Assembly: GCA_963725645.1 (NCBI GenBank)
Contig: CAVRZD010000002.1
Location: forward strand, 496,001 to 560,000
DNA: 64,000 bases
Direction of reading: 5' to 3'
Source: JALYZC01 sp963725645
GTDB taxonomy: Bacteria; Actinomycetota; Thermoleophilia; Solirubrobacterales; Solirubrobacteraceae
Part shown: one piece after another, positions 1 through 6,905 of the stretch
Layout: every line of letters begins with the position of its first letter
Numbering within the stretch: the first letter of the stretch is position 1
Position numbers and translations under genes: made by a program
Notes under the pieces: generated by a model
Told to the model about the DNA's origin: nothing
The model's input: only the letters and a program-made list of their open reading frames with translations
Databases searched by the model: none

Positions 1-296
1 GTGACTCGCCCATCGGACAGGAGATCCAACGCGACGAGCGTCTTTGCCAGGGGCACAGGACCGCGCAGCGCGACAAGCGCGATCGTTGTCGCGAGCTCCA
101 TGGCGCCGGATCGTTCGATGACCGTTGCCAGGGCCGTCAGGCCGTCGAGCCATGGCGCCTGAAACAGGAAGTGGTCGTTGGCGGAAACCGCGGCGAAGCC
201 GCAATCCCGCGAGGCATCGACTGTGCGTGTGAGACGCCCGAGCGACTGCCCCTCGTCGCCGAATTCCATGAGCGGCAAGTGAACGGCGAGCTCCAA
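1..296 (-). CDS. LLM-class flavin/F420-dependent oxidoreductase, N-terminal part (runs off window)
   Basis: The minus strand reads openly from about 296 to the window edge and gives an N-terminus typical of luciferase-like monooxygenases: a short first beta strand (ELAVHLPLMEFGDEG), then CGFAAVSANDHFLF, the conserved NDH segment at the end of beta strand 2, and PWLDGLTALA, followed by a second strand and ALVALRGPVPLAKTLVALDLLS. In this family such proteins bind FMN or F420 in a TIM barrel and oxidise varied small substrates; the substrate cannot be told here. The start is uncertain: TTG at 296 keeps the whole first strand, ATG at 269 would cut it. About 90 residues are visible, so roughly two thirds of the protein lies outside the window. 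Confidence 0.75.
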   Translation of the reverse strand, partial: MELAVHLPLMEFGDEGQSLGRLTRTVDASRDCGFAAVSANDHFLFQAPWLDGLTALATVIERSGAMELATTIALVALRGPVPLAKTLVALDLLSDGRV

Positions 297-357
297 ACCG
301 GGCCATCCTCTCACCCCACGGCCCACCGAGCAAGACAAGCCGCGCGCCGTAGCTCCT

Positions 358-558
358 GCTTTCCATGGAGGCTGTTGCACAAAGCGCCCAGATTCGCCGG
401 CCCGGTCGGTGGTGGGATAATCGACGCTGGACGCGGTATCACACGAGGCTGCTCTCCCATGGTGGGCCGTGCCGAAAGGCCCGATGCATGGTGGTGTCCC
501 ACGACCAATCGATGCACCGGCGTTTGGGGTGGTTTGTGCAACAGCCACCATGCAAAGC
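358..558. mobile_element. MITE-like element, copy 1
   Basis: A ~200-bp non-coding unit with terminal inverted repeats. The left end GGCTGTTGCACAAA at 369 is mirrored by TTTGTGCAACAGCC ending at 547, and the match extends outward with few mismatches to about 26 bp on each side in this copy. The 193-bp core 361-553 recurs base for base at 3651-3843. No transposase is inside, so it would have to move with one supplied in trans; the ends resemble those of IS5/IS6-type elements, but the parent family is an inference. No convincing target duplication could be read. Confidence 0.7.
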
Positions 559-740
559 GACACTTCTGTTCCTCGTCCGTTGCGGGCGTCTGGGTGGCGC
601 CGATCGGGCGTGGGGAGACGCTTGCAGGCGGGAACGGCAGGAGCGGCGCCGATGGGCGGGATTCCCGCCGATGGTCAGCCACCGGCGCGGTGCGCCCAGC
701 CGCCTGCTGGAACAGACCGGCGGCGACGCGCCGGGTTTGT
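559..740. other. Intergenic stretch with degenerate dispersed-repeat sequence
   Basis: Holds a motif (CCTCGTCCGTTGCGGGCGTC near 569) that is the reverse complement of a similar motif near 3930-3955 (CGCAACGGACGA). It appears to belong to a loose family of intergenic repeats built around GGACGAA/TTCGTCC. No gene is recognised. Confidence 0.35.
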
Positions 741-1121
741 CTAGTCCTTTTCAGTCCAGTCTCGCCGGCGCGAATCCGCGCCGCTCATCCGGTCCACGAT
801 GTGCTTCCAACGGCTTGGCTTGACGCCCGGGTCGCGACGGCGCCAGGCCGCCGCCCCGCCATGGGGCTCGGGGAGCGCTGCGGCTGCCGCGGGGTCGATG
901 CGCAGGTCCACCCCGCGCTCGTGCAGCGAGGCGACCTGGTCGGCGCCGATGAAGCGCCGGCCTCCCGCTGCGCTCATCACGATTCCGTGAAAGATGTCTT
1001 CCGACGGAGCGGTGACGACGTGCTCGACCGTACCGACCTGCTCGCCATCCGAAGCGTAAACAGGAACGCCCTCGTCAAGCACTTGGTAGGCGATCGGGAG
1101 GCCCTCCTCCACCCAGCGCAC
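741..1121 (-). CDS. PRC-barrel-like (DUF2171-type) conserved protein
   Basis: A 126-residue product starting at GTG 1121 (VRWVEEGLPIAYQ). Residues 10-75 form the beta-rich pattern of PRC-barrel-like proteins: GVPVYASDGEQVGTVEHV, then IFHGIVM, RRFIGADQVASLHERGVDL. The tail is Arg/Trp-rich (KPSRWKHIVDRMSG) and ends DWTEKD, a pattern I associate with small actinobacterial proteins of unknown role. The frame stays open upstream to 1502, but that part is low-complexity and Arg-rich and lacks the conserved core, so GTG 1121 was preferred. It is a single gene with no operon partner. The fold is a fairly safe call, the function unknown. Confidence 0.62.
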   Translation of the reverse strand: MRWVEEGLPIAYQVLDEGVPVYASDGEQVGTVEHVVTAPSEDIFHGIVMSAAGGRRFIGADQVASLHERGVDLRIDPAAAAALPEPHGGAAAWRRRDPGVKPSRWKHIVDRMSGADSRRRDWTEKD

Positions 1122-1469
1122 ACTACCGCCGCGGACGCGAGTGGGTCCTCCCCCGTGCCTCCACCAAGCGTGATGTTGTTGGGGCCGCGGACTCCTGGAC
1201 GGTACGGACTGAGACCGCGTTGAGCCGACAATAGCGCCGCCGCCCCTCCCGCTTTCCACGCAAAGGGAGCGTCTCAGCGCCAGCCCTCCTTCATAGAGAC
1301 GAAAAGCGGGAGCGACGCCTGCGCTGCGTGCATGTCCCGACGCTTCGGTTGCCGCCGCTGGAGGTCGGCGGGACTCGCTGCGCTGTCTGTCGTGGCAAGA
1401 CTTGACCACGAGTTGGCTGCCCGCGACTGTGTGTCGGGCTCGCGCTGAACGAGAGGAAGGAGGCTCCAC
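1122..1469. other. Intergenic region with dispersed-repeat motif
   Basis: Between the divergent PRC-barrel-like and lamin-tail genes. Around 1258-1318 it holds GCAAAGGGAGCGTC and GAGACGAAAAGCGGGAGCGAC, motifs that recur in variant form near 2715, 4690-4755 and 29400. A good Shine-Dalgarno sequence (GGAAGGAGG, about 1453-1461) precedes the next gene. Nothing else is recognised. Confidence 0.35.
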
Positions 1470-1859
1470 ATGGAGCCGCACATCTGCAAAGTGGCGAATC
1501 AAAGCTCCGACCCGCGGGGCGAATACGTGGAGATCGCCAACGGGGGCGTCGATCGCGTGGCCGTGACCGGGTTGGAGCTAACCGACTACACCGAGACCCA
1601 ACAGCACCCACACATCTTCCGCTTCCCGAGCACGACCGAGGGCGGCGTTCTGTACTTGGAAGCGGGCAGGTCGGCCCACGTGTTCACCGGCAGCGGGACC
1701 GACGGCCGCGACGACGATGAGAACCTCATCTTCTTCTGGAACCGTTCGGCCTCGGTCTGGAACCAAGATGGGGATGTCGCCTATCTGCGGCATACCAACG
1801 GCCAGCTCGTTGACTCGATGACGGTCGGTGACCCCCAGCGCCACCCCAACGGACACTGA
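1470..1859 (+). CDS. Lamin-tail-domain protein
   Basis: A 129-residue protein that is essentially one lamin-tail (LTD) immunoglobulin-like domain: an N-terminal strand with PRGEYVEIANGG, then VTGLELTDYTE, FPSTTEGGVLYLEAGRSAHV, DENLIFFWNRSASVWNQDGDVAYLRHTNGQLVDSM. These are the hallmark strands of LTD (EYVEIxN, GxxLxD, WNxxGDxAxL). Bacterial LTD domains usually occur as modules of secreted nucleases or structural proteins; here the domain stands alone with no signal peptide, so a cytoplasmic location is likely. The start ATG is set by a strong GGAAGGAGG Shine-Dalgarno sequence 9 bases upstream. Its role is not known. Confidence 0.72.
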   Translation: MEPHICKVANQSSDPRGEYVEIANGGVDRVAVTGLELTDYTETQQHPHIFRFPSTTEGGVLYLEAGRSAHVFTGSGTDGRDDDENLIFFWNRSASVWNQDGDVAYLRHTNGQLVDSMTVGDPQRHPNGH

Positions 1860-2125
1860 CGCCGCCGTTGCCGTCGAACACAGGGATGTTCTGAACGCAC
1901 CGCGCGCGGCCGCTTCCGCCCTCGGCGGAGCACCCCCCGTTCTCGGTGCGAACCCACGCCCTGGCGATGTGCGCGAGGGTGCCGTGCCTGCGGCCGCGAA
2001 TCATCCCGGGACCGCGGGGTCTCGCGTACCACCTGGCACCCGCGAAGTTGTTGCCACGGTCGTCCCGGGGGGCAAGACGCGCGGGTAGCATCGGCACGCC
2101 AACTCAGACCGACGGAGGTTTCTCG

Positions 2126-2557
2126 ATGCAACCCGCCGAGCAGCACAATGTCGACGTCGTGCTCCGCTACTTCGACGGGTGCAATACAGGCGAACTCGAC
2201 GACCTGCTCCCGACGCTCGCCGAAAACGTCGTGCATTACTTCCTGCCCGCGAGCTTCGCCACGATCCGCGGCTCCGAGCACCTGGCGCGGTTCTGGGGCA
2301 AGTACAAGCGAACCTTGGACCCCACCTGGCGCATCGACCAGATCATCGGCGCCGGTAACCTGGTCGTGAGCGAGTGGAGCTGCCGGTGGCGGCCGTCGAG
2401 CACGGATCCGTGGGTGATGTCGCGGGGCACCGAGTGGTACGTCATGCGCGATGGCGTGATCGCCGAGGTGCGTGCGTACTTCGCCATCGACGGCATCGCC
2501 GACAGCGAGCTGGCGGACTTCCCCTACGCCGAGCGCGGCTACCTTCCACGCGCCTAG
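2126..2557 (+). CDS. SnoaL-like (NTF2-fold) protein
   Basis: 143 residues, one NTF2/SnoaL domain over nearly the whole length: helix 1 with VVLRYFDGCNTGELDDLLPTL, the strand VVHYFLP, the segment GSEHLARFWGKYKRT, then strands IIGAGNLVVSEWSCRW and EWYVMRDGVIAEVRAYF. The ATG is placed by the Shine-Dalgarno GACGGAGG eight bases upstream; an upstream extension to 1946 is compositionally unlike a protein. SnoaL-fold proteins are small cone-shaped dimers acting as isomerases, cyclases, hydrolases or simple binders, so the reaction cannot be assigned. It is one of four such domains in the first 7 kb. Confidence 0.75.
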   Translation: MQPAEQHNVDVVLRYFDGCNTGELDDLLPTLAENVVHYFLPASFATIRGSEHLARFWGKYKRTLDPTWRIDQIIGAGNLVVSEWSCRWRPSSTDPWVMSRGTEWYVMRDGVIAEVRAYFAIDGIADSELADFPYAERGYLPRA

Positions 2558-2835
2558 GCCTAGGTTGTCCGCAGGAGGCCTCACGCTTCGGAAACCTGAG
2601 GCTCGCGCATTCCATGCGCAGGAGCAGCGTCGGACAGCCGGCTGCGGACGCCTCCTCTCGCGTGTCGCCAGCACTGACCGAGGCTCTCAAAGGACAGCGG
2701 CTCACTGCCCTTCCTCGCGCAAGGGAGCTGCGACTCCGGGAGCTGCGACTCCGCACAGCATCCCGCTCCTCTTCCTCGTCCATTCGGATGCGGCCCGGGA
2801 GCGCCCAAGCCGCCCCAGGGCCCCGACTGAGCACC

Positions 2836-3120
2836 TGAGCCGGATCTTCCCCTGGGTCTCCTCCCGCTTCTCCCACGTGACCGACTACAGCCTCGAGGTG
2901 CTGGTCGCCGACGTCGTCGGCGACATTGCGTAACGCGATCGGGTACGAGCGCTTCAGCGGATCGATCGCAGGTCGGCCGGTTGAGCAGGTGACGGTGCGC
3001 TCGACCCACATCTACCGGCGCGAGGAGGGCGGGTGGAAGATAGTTCACCGCCACGGGCACAACCCCCCGCACGATCCGGGCCCGCCGCAGGACGAGGTGG
3101 TGGAGGACGGCGACGACTAG
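2836..3120 (+). pseudogene. SnoaL/DUF4440-like domain, broken by a one-base insertion
   Basis: Two abutting frames read as one protein. Frame one ends FPWVSSRFSHVTDYSLEV...VVGDIA at a TAA at 2931; frame two continues AIGYERFSGSIAG, EQVTVRSTHIYRREEGGWKIVHRHG. The last segment is the signature C-terminal strand pair of DUF4440/SnoaL proteins. Removing one A from the TAAC at 2931-2934 restores an open frame (GDIA-Y-AIGYERF). No start codon or N-terminal helix is recognisable before about 2836, so the gene may also lack its 5' end. It is either a decayed paralog of the SnoaL genes nearby or an intact gene with a sequencing indel. Confidence 0.6.
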
Positions 3121-3590
3121 AGCGGGTCGGATTCGGCCAGCATCGGCCCGACGACCTCCATGCCGTGCTCCGCGGCGGCGGCGCGAAATGCTTGGAGATC
3201 GAATTCAGTGAGCGACGAGAGCCGGTCGAAGAAGCCCTCCATACCGGCGGGCGCGAACGTGAAAAGAAACCTGCCCGGCCTCTCGCCGATGCACTGCCAG
3301 GTGTGGGCGAGCCTCCGCGGGATGAAGACGAAGGACCCCGGGCCCCGCATGCTGAGCTCGTCGCCAAGCTTCCAGCGAAAGTCGCCCTCGAGGATGTAGA
3401 CGGTCTCGTCCTCGCGGCCATGGAAGTGCAGGGGCGGTCCCTCACCCGGAGGGGCAACGGCCTCGAGCGCCGCAAGCGCCCCGTTCGATTGCTCGCCCCT
3501 GACGATGAAAGTGATGTCACCTCCGATCGGGCTGCGGATGTGCTGCCCCTCGCCGGGCCCGACCGCGATCCCTCTCGACTTAGCTTCCAT
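3117..3590 (-). CDS. Cupin-domain protein (quercetin-dioxygenase-like)
   Basis: 157 residues with a single cupin_2 barrel. Motif 1 reads GPPLHFHGREDETVYILEG (the two His, a Glu and the trailing Gly of GX5HXHX3-4EX6G), and motif 2 reads GPGSFVFIPRRLAHTWQ (PXGX2HX3N-type, with the metal-binding His). Family members bind Fe, Mn or Ni and include dioxygenases and storage-like proteins; the C-terminal helix (FDRLSSLTEFDLQAFRAAAAEHGMEVVGPML) matches the quercetin 2,3-dioxygenase-like subgroup. A Shine-Dalgarno (GGAAAGGGG) sits upstream of ATG 3590. It is convergent with the broken SnoaL gene, the two stops overlapping by 4 bp. A second cupin, related over both motifs, lies at 5661. Confidence 0.82.
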   Translation of the reverse strand: MEAKSRGIAVGPGEGQHIRSPIGGDITFIVRGEQSNGALAALEAVAPPGEGPPLHFHGREDETVYILEGDFRWKLGDELSMRGPGSFVFIPRRLAHTWQCIGERPGRFLFTFAPAGMEGFFDRLSSLTEFDLQAFRAAAAEHGMEVVGPMLAESDPL

Positions 3591-3647
3591 CGAGCTTCCC
3601 CTTTCCGACGTTCACCCGCGCAGTATCTCGCGCCTGACCAAAGTGCG

Positions 3648-3843
3648 GCTTTCCATGGAGGCTGTTGCACAAAGCGCCCAGATTCGCCGGCCCGGTCGGT
3701 GGTGGGATAATCGACGCTGGACGCGGTATCACACGAGGCTGCTCTCCCATGGTGGGCCGTGCCGAAAGGCCCGATGCATGGTGGTGTCCCACGACCAATC
3801 GATGCACCGGCGTTTGGGGTGGTTTGTGCAACAGCCACCATGC
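3648..3843. mobile_element. MITE-like element, copy 2
   Basis: Second copy of the element at 358-558, in the same orientation. The 193 bases 3651-3843 are identical to 361-553, including both terminal inverted repeats (GGCTGTTGCACAAA and TTTGTGCAACAGCC). It lies 58 bp upstream of the cupin start, so it may separate that gene from sequences further upstream. Absolute identity of the two copies points to recent movement or gene conversion. Confidence 0.7.
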
Positions 3844-3965
3844 GACGGGGCATTGCGGCCTCGGCGGGTGGCAGGAGCACAGCACTGCTGCTTTCGCATG
3901 GATGCGAGCGTCCCGGCTGACGCCCAGGGCGCACCCGCAACGGACGAACAGCAGAAGCGAACTGA
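3844..3965. other. Intergenic stretch with imperfect hairpin
   Basis: Between MITE copy 2 and repeat A. It contains a long imperfect palindrome (CTGCTTTCGC near 3890 opposed to GCGAACAGCAG-like sequence near 3945-3960), part of the loose family of intergenic repeats of this region. No gene is recognised. Confidence 0.3.
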
Positions 3966-4010
3966 TCGCCGGGTAGCTCCACGCGAATGTCTTACGTCAA
4001 GTTGTACCCC
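3966..4010 (+). repeat. 45-bp dispersed repeat, copy A
   Basis: Begins TCGCCGGGTAGCTCCACGC and ends TCAAGTTGTACCCC. It matches copy B (4756-4800) and copy C (6263-6307) at all but a few positions, all three in the same orientation. Read on the minus strand it starts GGGGTACAACTTGACG, which includes a -35-like TTGACG. Its function is unknown. Confidence 0.65.
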
Positions 4011-4193
4011 GTAGTTTGCGGACTTCTGGCGGGTTCGGCCAACCGACGGGCCGGCTATCGCCTTTCGTCCAACCCAGGCGTGTCGTTTTGGACGAGCAAT
4101 AGGAGCCGGGCGGTCTCCGCTCGCCGCTGCTCCTTCGCGCTTGAAGGCTTCGACGGAACGACGAGCCAACTCCACACTCTGCTCCGACATCGA

Positions 4194-4604
4194 CTACCCG
4201 GGGACTCCGGCCACGGCCAGCGCCTCGTCTCGATCCATGAACAGCTGCACTCGAGAGACGACGCGCGCGGGCTCATCCGCGACCCCGTCGCGGATCGTCG
4301 TGATCGACCAGGTGGGCAATTCCACGGGGGCCTGGCTTCCGCCAATCCAGCCCCGCTGGATGAAACCGACGACTACACGGTCACCGGCGTCGATGAACTC
4401 CCTGGGCTCGAGCTGCAGCCGCTCGAATGACTCGACCCAGGCGCGCAGCCAGCGGCGAGCCGACTCGCCGCGGTAGGTTCCGGCATCCGGCATCTCGGCG
4501 GCCAGCGCGAGCTCGAAGTCGTCCGGCAGTGTGTCGTAGAGGGTGAAATCGCCGTGGCGAAACGCCTCGAAGGCCAGCCGAACGAGATCGACGTTCTGTG
4601 ACAT
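4194..4604 (-). CDS. SnoaL-like (NTF2-fold) protein
   Basis: 136 residues: MSQNVDLVRLAFEAFRHGDF gives the first helix, DDFELALAAEMPDAGTYRG the strand and substrate-cap region, WLRAWVESFERLQLEPREF the third helix, and DRVVVGFIQRG, LPTWSITTIRDG, VSRVQLFMDRDEALAVAG the closing sheet. This is the ketosteroid-isomerase-like SnoaL pattern. ATG 4604 was chosen because GATACT followed by eight bases precedes it, fitting a leaderless start; the frame extends a further 57 bp without coding character. Substrate and reaction are not deducible. Its neighbours are repeat copies A and B, one at each end. Confidence 0.75.
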   Translation of the reverse strand: MSQNVDLVRLAFEAFRHGDFTLYDTLPDDFELALAAEMPDAGTYRGESARRWLRAWVESFERLQLEPREFIDAGDRVVVGFIQRGWIGGSQAPVELPTWSITTIRDGVADEPARVVSRVQLFMDRDEALAVAGVPG

Positions 4605-5063
4605 TCGCCCGCAGTATCTCGCGACGGCCGAAACATGCCGCCCTTCATGCGGAGCGTGCATTTCGCCGCGGCCAGCTCCCGCCTCCTTCGCGCTAAAGGG
4701 AGCTGTCTCCGGCGTAATAGCGACGCGCCTGCTCCGGACGAAAAGCAGAGCGACTTGGCCGGGTAGCTCCAGGCAAATGTCTCACGTCAAGTTGTACCCC
4801 ACGCTGGCGGCTCCCTAGCTGAGCGCAACACCTACGCCGAACGCGAGGACCTCCCCGATGGCTTGGGTCACAACGCAGCCAACCCCTCAGGGCGTGACGA
4901 TGGCGAAGCCCGCGTCGAGATCGAGGCCCGACCGCACGCCGGCGACTACAGATGCTGCGGGCCAACCGACGCCAACCCGCCCGTGCTCGCCTCCGAGAGC
5001 TCCGCAGCGGTGGCGGGTGCTCCGGGCCTGTCAGCGCGCATCGAGCCGTTCGTGCGAGTGGGT
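4605..5063. other. Intergenic region with dispersed repeats, no recognisable gene
   Basis: Holds the degenerate repeat CTCCTTCGCGCTAAAGGGAG near 4681 with GGACGAAAAGCAGAGCGAC near 4736, and then 45-bp repeat copy B. Between 4810 and 5060 open frames exist on both strands but none shows a familiar domain, so this may be the remnant of a gene that I cannot identify. Confidence 0.35.
4756..4800 (+). repeat. 45-bp dispersed repeat, copy B
   Basis: Same unit as copies A and C (CCGGGTAGCTCCA ... CACGTCAAGTTGTACCCC), with a few substitutions in the middle. It lies about 150 bp upstream of the SnoaL gene start at 4604. Confidence 0.65.
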
Positions 5064-5486
5064 CTATGTGGGCCAGGTGGGGCTTGAGATAGCCCCGGGC
5101 ATGGCCTTCTCCCACAGCCGTGCGAGGCGTTTGAGGTCGTGAGCTTGCAAGCGGGCGAAGAGCAGCTCGCGGACCACGGCGTGGTGTGTGACCTGTGCGT
5201 CGCGCAGGCGGACGAGGCCTTCGTGCGTCAGGCCGACAAGCAGGCTGCGTCCGTCGGCCGGGTTCGTGGTGCGCTGGACCAGGCCGGCTCTTGCGAGCCG
5301 GTCGATCGATCTTGAGATTCCACTCGGGCTGAGGTTGCGCTGCTCGCCCAGTTCCCCGATCGCCAGCGTGTCGTCGGGGGCGCTCACGAGCGTGATGAGT
5401 ACCCCATAGGCGTCGACGCCAAAGCCGTGATCGGCCAGCAGGCGGCGGTCGAGCTCTCGAAAGACCGTTGCGTGGATTCGGAGCAT
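5064..5486 (-). CDS. MarR-family transcriptional regulator (start uncertain)
   Basis: The conserved part has a dimerisation helix (IHATVFRELDRRLLADHGF), a winged helix with GELGEQRNLSPSGISRSIDRL as the recognition helix, the wing TTNPADGRSLLVGLTHEG and a C-terminal dimerisation helix. This is a standard MarR fold. ATG 5486 gives 140 residues but trims DPFTPEEFDAWRG, which precedes it in frame and looks like genuine first-helix sequence; no ATG, GTG or TTG lies between there and the promoter, except a TTG at 5624 inside the operator. An ATG at about 5593 sits in the neighbouring frame, so a small indel or a rare start is possible. It is divergent from a cupin gene whose promoter overlaps a palindrome and is probably its repression target. 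Confidence 0.75.
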   Translation of the reverse strand: MLRIHATVFRELDRRLLADHGFGVDAYGVLITLVSAPDDTLAIGELGEQRNLSPSGISRSIDRLARAGLVQRTTNPADGRSLLVGLTHEGLVRLRDAQVTHHAVVRELLFARLQAHDLKRLARLWEKAMPGAISSPTWPT

Positions 5487-5582
5487 GCCGCGCCACGCGT
5501 CGAACTCCTCGGGCGTGAACGGGTCGGGTTCGGGTGGTCCGTCGAGACGTCGCGCGACTGGGCGGTCGGCTCCGGGAACTAT

Positions 5583-5625
5583 TTGACATCCGCAAATACT
5601 AGGCGTATTGTTTGCATAGCGCAAA
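5583..5625 (+). promoter_or_regulatory. Divergent promoter and MarR-type operator
   Basis: For the cupin gene: TTGACA at 5583-5588, a 17-bp spacer, and TATTGT at 5606-5611, a near-consensus housekeeping promoter. Directly over the expected transcription start is the inverted repeat TTTGC-5 bp-GCAAA (5611-5625). On the minus strand TTGCGC (5624-5619), a 17-bp spacer and TAGTAT form a candidate promoter for the marR gene that overlaps the same sequence. One operator could thus control both directions. Confidence 0.6.
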
Positions 5626-5660
5626 TAGTCTACAAGGCGCCCACACCGGAGGAGATGCAC

Positions 5661-6137
5661 ATGACGACGACCACCGCTCCGCACACGGTTCTGGCCCCAG
5701 GCGAGGGGCTGCGGCTCCAGTCGGGTCCGGGACGCGATCTCATTTTCAAGGTCACCGGAGAGGACACCGGTGGCGCGCTTGACTACTTCACCGTCGAGGT
5801 CGCGCCCAAAGGCGGGCCACCCCTGCATGTGCACCACGGGCAGGAAGAGACGATTCATGTCCTGACGGGGCGGTTCAAGGTCAGGATCGGCGATGACCTC
5901 TTTCATCTAGAGCCGGGTGGCTTTGCCTATCTGCCGTCCGAGATCCCGCACGCGTTCCTCAACTTGACCGATGAACCGGGCGAGATCATCGTCGCGTACA
6001 CGCCCGGCGGCGGACACAAGTTCTACGAAGAGCTGGGACCGGCCACACGGAGCGGGACACCAGACCGAGCGGTTGTCGCAGCGATCTTCGAGAAGCACGA
6101 CATGTCGCTGCTAGGGCCGCCACTGAGCGCCGACTGA
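5661..6137 (+). CDS. Cupin-domain protein
   Basis: 158 residues with one cupin barrel: motif 1 GGPPLHVHHGQEETIHVLTG with two His and Glu ligands, motif 2 GGFAYLPSEIPHAFLN with the third His. The N-terminal segment (LAPGEGLRLQSGPGRDLIFKV) and C-terminal helix (AIFEKHDMSLLGPPL) align with the other cupin at 3117, so the two are diverged paralogs. ATG 5661 was chosen over ATG 5655 because the Shine-Dalgarno GGAGGAG ends at 5654 and only the former has normal spacing. The gene lies opposite a MarR regulator and is probably induced by that regulator's ligand, perhaps an aromatic compound; the ligand is an inference. Confidence 0.85.
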   Translation: MTTTTAPHTVLAPGEGLRLQSGPGRDLIFKVTGEDTGGALDYFTVEVAPKGGPPLHVHHGQEETIHVLTGRFKVRIGDDLFHLEPGGFAYLPSEIPHAFLNLTDEPGEIIVAYTPGGGHKFYEELGPATRSGTPDRAVVAAIFEKHDMSLLGPPLSAD

Positions 6138-6530
6138 CCGCTTCCCGCCGCACCGGCGCAAATAGGCGCCGGACCCACCGCTGTTGCATCAGCGCATGAG
6201 CGCGCTCGCCTCCCGGATGCTGCAAGGCGCGCTACCGAAAGCGACGAAAGCGGTAGCGGCCTTCGCCGGGTAGCTCCACGCCAAGGTCTTACGTCAAGTT
6301 GTACCCCAGCCCAGCTTTCGCCTTGCGCGCGAAGCGGAAGCGACCAGATCGGCGCGCTCGGCTCTTCCTCCTCGTCCCGAGCGATCGTGAATCGGGCGCT
6401 CATCGAGACGTCTGCTCTTCGCGCAAGAGAAGAACAGCAGTGATCGAGGGCGCAAACGAATCACACCACGGCCCGGAATCGCTGTAGGTTCGAATAGTCC
6501 AGCTTCCCTCAGCTCGAAAGGGGTCATCCC
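6138..6530. other. Intergenic region with hairpin and dispersed repeats
   Basis: Contains the hairpin GCTACCG...CGGTAGC (about 6228-6257) after the cupin gene, 45-bp repeat copy C, and further degenerate repeat sequence (CTCTTCCTCCTCGTCC near 6362, TTCGCGCAAGAGAAG near 6418). No gene is recognised. Confidence 0.35.
6263..6307 (+). repeat. 45-bp dispersed repeat, copy C
   Basis: TCGCCGGGTAGCTCCACGC at the left end and TCAAGTTGTACCCC at the right, as in copies A and B. It follows the cupin gene and precedes a SnoaL-like gene. Confidence 0.65.
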
Positions 6531-6905
6531 ATGGGTGCCCACGAGAACAAGCAGTCAGCGCAAGCCGCGTACGCTGCCTTCAGCAGCGGTGATGCCGCGG
6601 GCGCGATGGCCAACATCGATGACTCGGTCGCGTGGACGGTGCGCGGCGACAACGCACTAACCGGGACCTACAACGGCAAGCAGGCGGTCGGCGAGTTGTG
6701 GGGCAACATCGTGAGCAAGGGCTTCCGCAGCGAACCGCACGACTTCATCGCCGACGGGGACAAGGTCGTCGTCCTCGTCACGCAAGAGCTCGACGGCGAG
6801 TCGAACGAGGGCGCCGACGTCCTGACCTACAACTCCGACGGCAAGCTCATCGCGTTTGATACGTTCGGCGACCCGACCGTGCTCAACCGCGTGTTCCCCA
6901 ACTAG
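6531..6905 (+). CDS. SnoaL-like (NTF2-fold) protein
   Basis: 124 residues covering one SnoaL domain: AQAAYAAFSSGDAAGAMANI (helices 1 and 2), VAWTVRGDNALTGTYNGKQAV with the typical turn and start of helix 3, FRSEPHDFIADGDKVVVLVTQ, then ADVLTYNSDGKLIAFDTFGDP as closing strands. The Shine-Dalgarno GAAAGGGG lies nine bases before the ATG. Such proteins are commonly annotated as ketosteroid-isomerase-related; no catalytic Asp/His pair can be pointed to with confidence. It stands alone, downstream of 45-bp repeat copy C. Confidence 0.75.
   Translation: MGAHENKQSAQAAYAAFSSGDAAGAMANIDDSVAWTVRGDNALTGTYNGKQAVGELWGNIVSKGFRSEPHDFIADGDKVVVLVTQELDGESNEGADVLTYNSDGKLIAFDTFGDPTVLNRVFPN

Noticed and set aside
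171..1223. 350-residue open frame on the plus strand
   Set aside because: It crosses the MITE, is rich in Arg/Ala/Cys without any domain, and runs antisense to two recognisable genes; a GC-driven shadow.
3844..6307. Integron-like gene cassette array with attC sites
   Set aside because: The small genes alternate in orientation, no integron integrase is present, and the 45-bp repeats lack the GTTRRRY/RYYYAAC core pairs of attC sites.
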